Assembly (NCBI GenBank): GCA_040954595.2
Contig: CM082595.2
Location: forward strand, 3,720,001-3,784,000
Source of the DNA: Balanoglossus misakiensis
Lineage: Eukaryota > Hemichordata
DNA: 64,000 nt
Direction of reading: 5' to 3'
Positions 36,061 through 48,800 of this stretch are shown piece after piece (the stretch's first letter is position 1; each line of letters opens with the position of its first letter). Under the pieces are notes generated by a model. It ran no database searches. It saw nothing but the letters and a program-made list of their open reading frames with translations, and was not told the origin of the DNA. A program made the translations under genes and the position numbers.

Positions 36061-36288
36061 GATAGAAATTATTGAACTATTTTCTGCCCTACAAATAACA
36101 TATCTTTTTTTTCTGATTTTTTCACTGATTTTCAGACAGGTGGGTTAGGGTGGTATGGTAAATAGACTAGCAGATTCTACCCCCAAAGATATATCACCAA
36201 ATCAAGGGTAACTAAGCCTCATTTGTTTTTCTTCAGCCTTAATCTTTAACCCCCCCAAAAAGATATACTATCATATCAAGAGTAAGCC

Positions 36289-36786
36289 TCATTTTTTCTT
36301 CTTCAACTTCCCAAATAAGCCTTTTGAATTTTTCTTCTCTTTCTTGCTGTCGCTTTTCCTCCTGGTTCCCTGCACGGGGGTTAAATTGGGATCAGTAGCC
36401 TCTGGTTCATCTTCCCTATCATCTGCAACTGATGAAGAAAGACACACAGATCAATGTTTATAAGTTGTGTGATTTTCTTTGATCCAATATTTCACAGAAA
36501 AATACAAAAATTTTCCCTTGAAGTGATACACTCATCCACCATATATGTAGAAACATTTTTCTCACAAGCTTTCACTGCGTATAACTATGGGTATTTCCAA
36601 TACAGGGACTTACCAGGTGGTGGTGGCAAGGTTTCATTCAGGGGTGTCTTCTTCAATAACGTGATTCCCTCAACATCCTCCGGGGGCTGGTAGGCGGGTA
36701 CGTTGCCCGTGTTGGGGTCCGGCCGGTAGGTGGGGTCCAGCGTGGCGGCGATGTCTATGGTCTGACCGGCGCTGGGCGGGGTGAAG

Positions 36787-36818
<32 letters not shown>

Positions 36819-39800
36819 CATGGAGCTGCGATGGCTGCTGCCCTGTTGTGGCGGCGGGGAGTGGTGATTGTTGTGTGTGCCTGATGACGGCGGTGGCTGT
36901 GACCCCGCGGGCAATGAGTGATGGCGTTTGTCGCGGGCCGTCTCCTCCTGGGAAGATGGGAGAGAAGAAGGATGATGAGAGTGGTGAGCAGAGTGACGTG
37001 AGCGGCGGTCGTCTCCGTCGCCGTGACGACGAGATGCCCGAGAGATACCCTGATCACCCGAAGTTTTAGAAGAGTGTGCATGTGGTGTGGTGGTGGATGA
37101 GTGTGTGCTGTCACGGAAACCAGCCAGTTGTTGCTGGTCGCCGTGGCGATGGTCGCGTCGGTGGTGATGTCTGTGAGTGTCACCCTGCTTGTTGGGATAC
37201 CTGTCCTGTGAAGATGGAGAAAAGTGCAAAGCGGTAAGAGACCTAGACGAGGACATGCCGGTGGAAACATCCTGACAAGAACCCGCAACCATGGCACCGT
37301 GGTGTTGGTTTCTACTTTGAGGCTGTGATTTGGAATGAAAGGAAGTGTTAGCAGTGTGAGTGACATGGCCCTCCCTGACATTCCGAGTTTGACTTAGCTT
37401 ATTTGACCTCTGACCCATCTCTTGTGACCTTTCAACTGCCCCGCCCCGGCCCTCCTTACTCACTGGACTAGTCGGTTCCCGGTTCCCATGGATCGCGTTT
37501 CGGATTATTCTGCTGTCGCTAGCGAGCCTTTTCCTGAACCCCAGATAACTGCTGCTTTCAAGCGAGTCGGCCACAGTGTCCCAGGTCACCTTCGGTGGGT
37601 AGGCCACAGACATGGGCCTCCTCGGGTCCCTCCGAGCACCGACAGCCACCCCGCGATCCGCGTGCCTCAGAATACCAGCGTTCACCTTTCCGTCCTTCAC
37701 GGGGGTTGTCCCTGGTGATTCCGCCCCCTCCCTTCGCACCCACGGATCTGCGTACTGCGGCGATCCGCAGTGATAGCTGCTGTGTCTCCACTGCTGGTTC
37801 CTGGCAATGGGCCTCGGCCGCAGTCTGACCGCGTCCGGAGCCTGGTTGACCGAGGTCGCACTCCTGTGGCCCTTTCCTCCCAGCTGCTCCAGCATCAGAC
37901 CCTCGTTCTCAATGACCGGTGCCAGTTTGGCCAGATTGCTCATGGACCTACACTTACTATCTGCGGACTGAACAGAGCGCCCTGTCTTCGAGTCTTTCCC
38001 TTGATGCAATGCCTCTTCTCCCTGAGTGGAGGCACCCACCTTGTTCTCACCCTTGGCAGACTCAGACTGTTTACTTTGTCCAGCGAATGTAACTGCAGTC
38101 CTAGCTTTGGATGACTTCAAATCAGAGTCTTTATCCCCTCTGAGATTCCCAATACTTGAACTCGAGCTCATACTTGCTGCAGATGATTTACCTTCCACAG
38201 AAATTACTGACAGCCTGACCCCGACTGACTGCGACCGCCCGCGAAACCCAGGACTTGCAGCATGTTCCACTGGCACGCCTCTCATCCCCTTTGCATTATC
38301 ATGTCTTGAAGATACATTATCGTGTTTTGACGAACAATCCACAATCTTGCAGTCCTTGCTTGGTTCGTTATCACCTGAGTTATCCAGGCACCTTCCCTCC
38401 TTGTTAAACTGACCGTCATGTTTCGTTGAGTAGTCCGGACTGTGGAGGTCCTTGTTGAGTTGAACAGAGAATGGATCGAGAGTGGCGGCATCCTCTGGTA
38501 ACTTGTCCAGGCTGTGTTTCCTGTGATTCACATGCCCGCTATTACTAGTCTGTGGAGTCATTTTACTGGTGTCACCGTCCTTTTGTTGGAAGTCAGAAAT
38601 CTTGCTCTCTGGTTTTTCTGTAAATGTCGTTTTGTCCTTTGTATGTAAATTGTCCTCATTAAGCATATTATGCTCTTTCTCCTTGACTCTGGAGTTGAAC
38701 ATTTGATCCTTGCAGACAGTACTTTCCTGGGCATCACAGATGTCCTGTGAAGCAGAGACTGAATTTGACTGTACTTCAACAGATTCACTTTGCTCAGTCC
38801 CTGTCTCTTGGCTTGGCTGCCCAGTATCCAGAGGCAAGACACTAGTCCTGTGTTCAACAGAAGCTGAACTGTGTTCTATAATCTGTTCAGATTCAGGTGA
38901 TGATGAACTGCATTGTACAATCTGTTTTCCAGCATTTTCTGAATCAAGTTTGGATCCATTTTTCTCTGAAATCAAGTTCAATTCTGTATCACTATAATCC
39001 ACTTTGTCTGTTTCCTTTGCAATATTACTGTCTGCGTCTCCTGTTGCCTGTACACATTCCAAATTCTTCTCGACAGAAATCTCTGCATCTGAATCCAAAA
39101 CAACATGGTTTTCAGCCTCAGTGTCTGGTGCCTTCTGCAGAAAATGTTCCTGAGTAAGCATGATGCAATTTGGAGCCCACGGCGCGTTCTGTGTCACACT
39201 TGCCCTTGTGTATGTGGGCAAGCCAAACTCTTCCGAGTCACTGGTCTCACAGCTTGCACAATCAGACAGTTCAACGTGATCATCACCTCCTACAACTACA
39301 TCCTCATCTGAACTAGAAAATTCATGATCAAGGTCCTGTGTTTGGTCGTTTATTGCATTGTCTGTGCATGATTCATGTTCTGGGCCTCCTGTATTATCAA
39401 CTTCACCTTTGACCTCTGATTGGCAAATGCCTGATGTAGTCTTTTCAGAGTTTTTACAGGAACCAAAGGAACTCACATTCTCTGAGTTTTGATCCACTGC
39501 AGAACTAATGCATGAAACACCACTGTCAAACGACAATTGTCTTCTCCTTGACTTCACAAATATTTTGGAATCATCTGTTTTATTTTGTTGAGTTGTGCAG
39601 TGGTTTTTGTTCTCCAGAGTCCTTTCACAGTCTGAGCTTTCTTCAGAGCTCGACGCATTCATGTGCGACCGTTCTCTTGAAATCGTTCCCTCTTCATCTG
39701 CGGACTCTTCGTCCAAGTTCAGTATTGCACGCTGAATTGAATCCGATTGACAGCTAGAAACAGAACCGTCCTCTGGAAACGAGAAATGGTCACTCAGGAC

Positions 39801-42800
39801 CGAGTTCTGGTCGATAGACTCGCTACAAGATGACGACGGCAAATCATCAGAACTTTCTCTGAGAGGAGAGTAAATAATATCCTGATTTTCATCGTTACTC
39901 TCTTGTATTTGTAAAGAAGGCACCAGCTGATGACAGGGAACAATATCCCTTGAAATATTTTGTTCTTCTACAAAACTGTCCACATCAGTGTTTGATATTT
40001 CTTGACTACGAGCTGTACTCTGGGGGAGATCTGCAGTGCAGTTGTCAACTTTATGTCCTGGAGACTGTTCATCTGTTTCGCTGACATCTGGTACAGTTGG
40101 AGTTGACGAAGAATCAGCCTGGGCCAATCGGCTCGTTTGACACAACACCACACCGCAGCCAGTGTCAGATTTCTTAGCCCAAGGTTCAGACACACAAACC
40201 TCTGTCAATGAAATCCCTGTACTTGTCTCCGCAACTACCGACTCTTGTAACCTGCACGTCTGTTCTGATTTTGTAACCCCTTTCTTATCTTTACTAGGTG
40301 ACGGTTTCATCTGAAAATGACTTTGACTATGCACAACAACAGAAGTTTCTGAGGGATTTCTCAAGTTCTGACTCGATGAATATTTCCTTGTTGGCTTCAT
40401 CACTCTTTTCAGTTTCTCAGTAAAACTGGACGTCCTTTTGAACACATATTGCTCTTCTTCGCAGATCCAGAATTCACCGTACGATTTTTTCGGCAGTTTT
40501 GTTTTGGGCGAATCTGACACGGATATGTTCGTTTGTGGACTGAAACCACTAGTGATAGACTGTTCTACTCTTTCTTCTAAAGTGGATTTTGTTGGGGTTA
40601 TCATTGTTATTTTCTGTTCACTTCTACAGTTCCAAATTCTGTCTCTGCTGCCTGAATCTGAATCCGATATCTTACCAGACTCAGACGACTCAGATAATCT
40701 GTCTTTGTCATTTGAATTTACACTGTTCTTTGAATTTTTGTGAGCTGTGTCAGAGCTCAGACAGCTACTTGAATCTGTTCGACTAGTCCTTGTGATCTCT
40801 GAACTGACATCGCTAGCAGGGATCAAAGTACATTCAGCATTTGTTACGTCATTCAAACTCGACTGCTCAGACTTGCAGCAGGTGCTTAGCGAAGTGCTGC
40901 TTGCGGTGTCGCTTGTCATGTGATCATTATCTAGCGGCTGATTGGCTATCAGATCGGGGTCAGAGTGCGTTTGATCTGGCAGCAGCGTGAGGGCGCAGTA
41001 GGTGTCTTTAGCTGGCGAGTCTTGCAAGTGGCCAGTGAAATCTTGCTGGGTTAGAATGAGATAGGTTTGAGTCGGAGGAGTAGGAGGAGTATATGCGGGT
41101 CGGGGACAGAAGCTACTGCTTAGAGTGTACTCATAGGGCTCAGCCATGTTACAGGATTGTGTGATGATATTGGTGGGTTTCCAAGGTGTTTTAGATTGCC
41201 TTTTTGTCTGCAAAGTCAAGAGGAGAGACCAAAAAACGAGAGTCAAAGAACAGGGAGGATCAGATACACAGTGAAACCTGTCCCAACTGGTTTAGGCTGG
41301 TTTGACTGTATGTCCTTTTCTAGAATTTCAATGAAAGTCCAACTCGACAACGAACAAGTGTTTTTGGTGAATTATTCTGACAAAGCAAGGTCAGCCATGC
41401 ATATTAAATAAAAAAACATTCTTTGTAGTACATATAATCCCAAGTTGTGCAGGGAGTTTGCCCATGGCTTTAGGACAATCCCATCATTCCTTGGGGCAGA
41501 TCGTTCCATTTCTCCCTGAGGTAGAGGGGTGAGAGAGAGAACAGAGTGACAGAGAAAGAGGTGCAGTTTTTAGTAGCATGCATGAAAGAAGAATCTGTAA
41601 CAGTTACATTGCAGTAAAGTTTGCATCAAATATAGAAGTAATGATTGCAAAAGAAGACTGAAGAAATGACAATTACTATGTCAGAACAAACATTGATAAT
41701 GATGGTTTTATCATTCACACTCTTTATGGTCCATTCACAAGAAACTTAGTCATATATGAAGGCAACATTAATTTCACTCAGTGAACATTTTACAGTCATG
41801 TACAGGCTGATATACAGTGCTTATTAATTAAATGACATCCCTTTCACCCCAGTTCCCTCTTTAGAGGTCCAACTGTAACATAGAAAACAATGGCTTTGGA
41901 CCAAACCATGGTGGTGAAAGGGTTAGTTGACTATATAAACAGAGTATGTTTCTGTGGTTGGTATTTATCAATCCTAATATGCATTCGATATCATATTTGA
42001 AGACCCCATCCCTGTACACCCCACTTCTCTTGATTATAGAGCTAGTGCTAAACATTCCACCTTTAACCCTTTCACCCCCATTTCCCTGTACAGCGGTCCA
42101 ATCTTACCATACAAAACAATGGATGTAGGCCAAACCATAGAAGTGAAAGGGTTAAAAGGGGAATTCAGGTGTGCATTCACAATTTCACACTTCCCCAATA
42201 ATGACACCATTTTATCCCTTTGTATTGTGCATTCTATTGAAATCATATCCCAGGCCACCTGTCACCAGAACACAAGAAAACACCCATGCAGTCCACTGTC
42301 CAGCAATGCCAAATATCAAGACATGACAAGGCTAACCCATATACTCACAGAGTGTTTGTAACTTGTCAAGGTGATTCCTTCTCCGTATTTGATCTTTGCC
42401 GGAACTGATTGCTGCCGCGGAAAGTCCTCTCTCAGTGGAACCATTGGCTGTGGTGCAAGGAGACGGAAAAAGATCGGAATTAGTTGAATCTGTAAATGGC
42501 ATCTTCCAAGAGTGTGGACAGGACAATGAACACCATTTTCTCTTCAACTTCACAAAGACTCGTCACACACATAAAATACTCACATCCAAATCTGCTATTT
42601 CCGCCGACACTTTCTTCTGATGTCTCTTATACTGGTGTCTCTTGGCCATCAGTTCTTCTTCTTGCTGCATCTTTCTGGCGATTTCCGCGTCGTGAGCTGT
42701 CAGTTCGGAAATGTCCTTGTGACGCTGTTTACCCTTGCGTTTTCTCTCTTGTTCAACAAGTAACTTGGCAAATTCCTGTTGGCAATTGAAAGAATTCGCA

Positions 42801-45800
42801 ACATTTATTTCCATGTTTGTTTTCACACACACACCTTCTTCCAGTCCTGGAATCGACTGGAAGAAAATTCCTGGATTTCTGATAATTTCTGATAACATAC
42901 GAGCCTTCATAAACTTATTATAATACACCCCTTGCAATTCTAGCCCACTGCATACTGGATATGCGGTACTTCAGCAATAGGTATAGCATCCCAATGTGGA
43001 CGTAACCCAGAAATGATTATTACAATTTGAATTTCTCAGATAGGCGCGCATCACAGCAGTTTTCTTCTCTGTGATGTGCAGTTGTTGACAAACAAAACTT
43101 AACAGAGCGTGGCATTTCAAATGCTGCACTTCCAGTGCGCAACGAACATAGCTCGTCTGCGACATTTTCCATGGGTGTCACTAAGGGACGTTTTCTAGGA
43201 GACAAGCCATCAGAAACAAACATTTAAGGGTTCACACACCTCATCATCATGTAACTGTCTGAGTTGCCTGGTCTCTTCATCCTCAATCTCGTCCTCCCCT
43301 TCCTTGCCTTCGTACCTGGGAAGTTCGTCGGAAAGTCGTTTGTCGGCGTTGTTCTGAATGAAGTCTTCGTCGTAGCCTTCCGGTGGTAGCTGATCTGGTG
43401 GGTAGTCGCCCTGGCTTTTGGTTTTGTCTATTCGCATCGCGGCTACAGCGTTCGTCAGTTCGTCGTCGTCATCGAAACCGTCTCCTTTTGCTGCTGAAAT
43501 TTCAAGGAGTAGAACACCTGCAGGGTTACTTCATCATTTTAAAGGCAAAAGAACATTTGATCTGTAGTATATCCCAAGAGATCAAATGGCAGCCCATATA
43601 AGCCTGGTTGTAGCCCATGTAAGCCAAGCAGCAGATGTCTGTATTGGTCGATTACATGAATCTAGACATTACATTGTACATACCTTTCATTTCGTACTTT
43701 GTTATTGCATGGTCATGTTCAGCCATGATTTTCTCCAACTGTGCTCTCTCCCGTCTCAGCTCTCGTTCTCTCTTCTTCAGCTGGTGTCTCTCGAACTTCC
43801 TCTGTTCCTTCTCCTGTAAATGTCTTGCATATGCCTGTCATGATGTAAAGTTACAATAGGCCAATTGAAGGATGTTTCAATAGCGTTACGTAGATGGGTA
43901 GATGGGTTCTGAGCGTGTCCCAACTCACATGATCTGAGCAGATCTGAGCACACAACACACATATGCACACACATACACAAATGAGTACACACAACACACA
44001 CACACAAACATGTATGCATAAAAACATTCAGAACAATGTTCCATTGCTCAATTGCAAAATTTCTCCACTTACAGCGTCAGCATCTTCCTGACTCTTCTGT
44101 CTCTCGTACACTGATCTTTCTTCTGCTAACAACTGTTGGTAAAGTTCTTCAGCTGCTTTTCTGTCCATCTCCTCTCTGTAGAAAAAAAAGACAGGTCCTC
44201 AGTGGTTTAACCTGCCCACCACCATGGTTTGATCCAATTCCATTGTTTTCTATGGTGAACTTGGACCTCTTCACAGGGAACGGGGGTAAAACGGTTAATC
44301 ACATTTCTGTATCAGACTACAAATGCCCGACATTGACGATTTGTTTTGTAGAGTGCCCTCACTGGCAAGATAAGGAAGTATTTTGAGCACACATAGAAGA
44401 AAACGCATAGCACATTTGTCTATTTGACATATTGATCTCATGATAAAATTCAGATAAGATTTGAGCTTTAATACAGAAAAAGGAATAATTGATTTCAACA
44501 GTGTTTTATAGAATTTTGTCAAAGTATTATTCGCAGAGTGGATATCTGAAATCATTGATTTTAACACTGACGTTTCAATTTAGTAGTTCACACTTATAAA
44601 GCGAGTATATGAAGATATATCATTAATCATAGAATCACATTGACAGGACTATTATTAATACAACAAAAAGAGAGTGAAATGGTGAATTCTGAACAGACCT
44701 ATTCAGACACTGAAATGGGCTTTGTTCACAGCGTGCAATCTCTAATGTGCTTGCAAATTACTGGTGATTTCAAGTTTTATGACAGACCCCCAAATGAGCA
44801 ATACCGTGAACGTTTTGGATGTTTACGAGAGCTAACCTGGCTAAGGAATAAATTTTACTGTTGTTTAACTGCTCAGTCGAGACAGTGAATATATTATAAC
44901 ACTGGCATGATTAATTGTGTGCAGAATGGCCTGTGTATACTGTAAAACATTTATTTTTCGCGAGTCAAAATTTTCGCGATATCGAGAGAGGCCACTATTA
45001 ATTTTCACGTTCTCTTATTTCAGTCACTGCATCGTTATCTTCAAAAACAATTTACGTGACTTTTTATTTTCACGCTATTTTGGCTCTCACGTATTTCGCG
45101 AAAATTTATTGCTCGCGAAAATAAAGTGTTTTACAGTACTTAGCAAAAACTCTTGATTCTAGCAATCTCATTCAAGATGAATTCTTTGAATTCTTACATT
45201 TCAGCTTGGCGTCTTGCTTGTTCTTTCTCTTCTTCGAATGCTTCCAGAACTTCATCACCGGCCACTGTCTTGGCGGTGACGATGTCTTTACGGACCGTTT
45301 GTCGCCTCTGAACATTTCCAGAATAGTGCTGACCAACTATACATTGTAGAGGAAATCAAATAAAGTAAACATACACATTCAATGTACACATGACTGTCCA
45401 ATTTCGCCACAGATGGCGCTGATCATAAACAAAGTCACACTTTAAACGTACATGAAATCTCAGTGAAATGGGCCACAATTTTCAGGTAATTACATCAAAT
45501 GTATAAATCATTCTTTATATTTATAAATGTCAACATATAACTAAAAGACTCCCAAGAAAACATTTGGGAAGGAAAAGAGTACTTTTGAACGTCAAAAAGC
45601 AAGGAAATTGACTTACTTTCTTCCTCCTGTAGCTTGTGAGCTAGTGCACCGTCTTCGTGAACACTCCATTCTTTTCGAACTGTGAATTAAAAATAAATAA
45701 ATATATAAATAAAGTACTGGTTATAAGCATTTCAATATATGAAATGTCAAAGTGTGACAGTGAATGTGTTTGGATGTTGCTCATCTGAAGTATGTCAGAG

Positions 45801-48800
45801 GTTTACTTAGTGTCTAGATATTGGGGGCAAAGGTCAGGACGTGGTTGTCTTGTTCAGCGAGAATTGGGGATAACTGACAGACGCTGCAATCTCTGAATGC
45901 GCAGTTTGATGAGATTTGTCTGCAGGGACGGTTCAACAACATCAAGCCGAGGGTTTCACTGCTTACAGGCACTGCTATCGGGTGTAACCTCTGTCGACCC
46001 CTCTCACCGTCAAAACGTGGTACAATCCTGCTGTCGTCGATGCTGCGGTTGGACTTACTCGAGGCAAATGGGGGTGAATGACAGGGGGCGATGCAGACTT
46101 AGACGTAACGCGTCTGTTGAAAAGCCCAGCCGTGTCACGCTGAGAGATTCACTGCTTGCAGGCAATGCACTCTGATCTGACCTATATCCCACCCCCTGTC
46201 ACTATCATAATTTGGTACGATCCTGTTGTTTTTAATGGCTCGGTTGGAACCATGTGAAGGGAAACTGGGATGACTAGGTTAATGAGCACACAGCGTACAA
46301 CATGTCGATTCAGTCTGGTTGCACTGTGACCTTATCTTACCAACTGGCAGTGAGAAATATGCGTAGCTGAGACAAGCCTTTTCTAACCTGTGCCAACTGC
46401 CATGCATGTTATAATCATCCAAGGCCCTTAACACAGTATCGAGGGGCTACATTATGGAAGTAGCCTACCGACTACTCTACAAAGCCAATGAACACCTCAA
46501 CAAACAAAACAGCACAAGAACTGAGCAACGAAAAGCCAGTGGATATTGAAATGACATACCACAGTATTACACAACAACATTTAATACAACTTCATCCCGA
46601 TAATACCTGATGTCTTAATAGAGCTCTGGGGGAATTCAGACAGTCTGGAAATACCTGGCTAGACAGAAGACAAGATAAGCCAGTCAAGATTCAAAACCAG
46701 ATAACCACAATCTATGTCTTTACTCTGCGCAGTCAAACCACATATCTTCTAAAACCAAGTGTTTGCAATATTTCCCTGCCGGCTGACATAACCCAGGTTA
46801 ATTCACATTGACAGCTTTACACACCTAATACCTTTACACCACACTGGATTTTCTACAGGATTGCACATTAAGATTTTATTTGCAAATTCCCTTGATTTGT
46901 TGACTGAACCTTAAAATCAGAATATTGAGCATTCCACTAAAGGTTATACACGTAGAGTGATTTTGTTCTAGGCAGAGTTGATCCTGCAGTCATTTTATCC
47001 ATGTTGTATCAATACAGTCTCATCAACAGGATAATCATTACTGGGGTTCCTGAAATCATTTCCCAATGTTCCAAACTTTTGCAAAGCAGACACCTTCAAG
47101 GGATGTGGACTTACAATGTGAGCCAGTGACCCAGTGAACTGTAACAAAAATGTTGGTTGATTCTTGAATTTGACAAATGGAGTTGAATTAAAAGAAACAC
47201 AAGAGCACTTAGCCAAGTCGAGCGAGATAATGCCATACTCATAGACTGGAGTGCCTGCATTGAAGACACCAGTGACCTTCTCTGCCATTATCAAATGCTA
47301 ACTCGACCATGGTCAAAGTTTGGGAACATTATAGATGGATATTTTTATGTAACAATTTTGGTTCCCCAAAGCAACTGCATGTATATGTTGTACTGGATCA
47401 TTGAGTCTGTACCCACCAACCACCAATCACCAAATGCCAACTGATTTCAATCACCAATCAAATTGATCATAATTGTCAAAATACATTGTACATACAAGGA
47501 AATCTGACACGAGTGTTAATATCATTGCTTGAACTATAAACGGGTTCTATTAGGGCAGTGCATCTGTGTTGGTTCTTTACAGCCTGATGTGATACCACAC
47601 CTGTCAAAATCATTGCCTTTTTATTGCAACAACTGGTTCCAAGCTGCCCGTGTCCATCATGCATATGCCAGCTTCTGAAATGATCATAATGATAATGTCA
47701 CTTTCAGACTAATATAAATTCAGAAACAGCCTAAGCACCTGAAACCCACTATGCCTACTTTATCAACAAACGCTTGCTACAAAACAGAGACCCCATCCTG
47801 GTTTACAATGATATCATGTAGAGCTGAACTGAATATTAATTAATCTGTTGTATTGCCAGACACAGTCTAATCATAGACAGTAGACTAATCAAAAGAATTC
47901 CCTAGAGACGAGTCCTTACAATACATACATGTACATATACCTATTGTATGCAAATTACGCTAAATCGAGTCCCTGGAAATACCTGTACATGTAGGTTTCA
48001 TGTACATGTACATTGTACCTTTAAACATACAGTTTAGACAATGCTTCCTGTTGAGTCATCATCCGAATATTAACTCGACTACAGTCTAAATAATTTTCAG
48101 AGAGCATATACCTTGTAATTATGGACAATGACAACAATCTGAACTTCGTAATCATCAGTAACACTTTCACTCAGTCACTTTTCGTCAATTTCAAAAATTA
48201 GCAATTTATTTTGACACGTTTGTTTGCCAACGTAAACATTTTTGTTAAGTGTGTGTACCCTCTCGCGAAAGTCATTTGTCATCATTGGTAAACAACAGTG
48301 TCACATTCGAACCGAAAGGCGTACCAGCTCTCGTGCAAATTAATGATCGCGTAGTTCCGGCTCTTGACGTGTGTGTGTAAATGTCAGCTGTGCCTTCTTC
48401 AGTACACAAAGCAGTCACCTTGAAACTGATTGTTAATCAGCTGCAAGGGGAATTTTGTTTACTGTCAGTAGGTTACGGTTCAAAGCCAGCCAATACAGAG
48501 GTAGCTAACGTTTGAAACAGACAGTGGGTTGAACTTGAAACAAATTCGTACTCGATAAATTCACCTAGATTTGCTCAAAGACGCTGCTTGAATGACAATG
48601 AATGGAAAACAGGTCAATATTCTACTTTCTGCAGCACCCTATGTACAGCTCACAGACAGAATATAAATAGACGTGCAACAGACATTTGCATTTGCTCTGC
48701 CCAGCTGCTACATGTACACCTCAAGGCAAACAACAGCATGTGTACATACACCAAATGGCAGTACAGAATTTAACCTTCAGACACCAAAAGTTGCAACTGC

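Noticed and set aside
36755-38412. Several open frames on both strands over the CCDC50 giant exon
   Set aside because: All are shadows of the continuous 1,531-codon frame, which has phase-matched splice sites at both ends.
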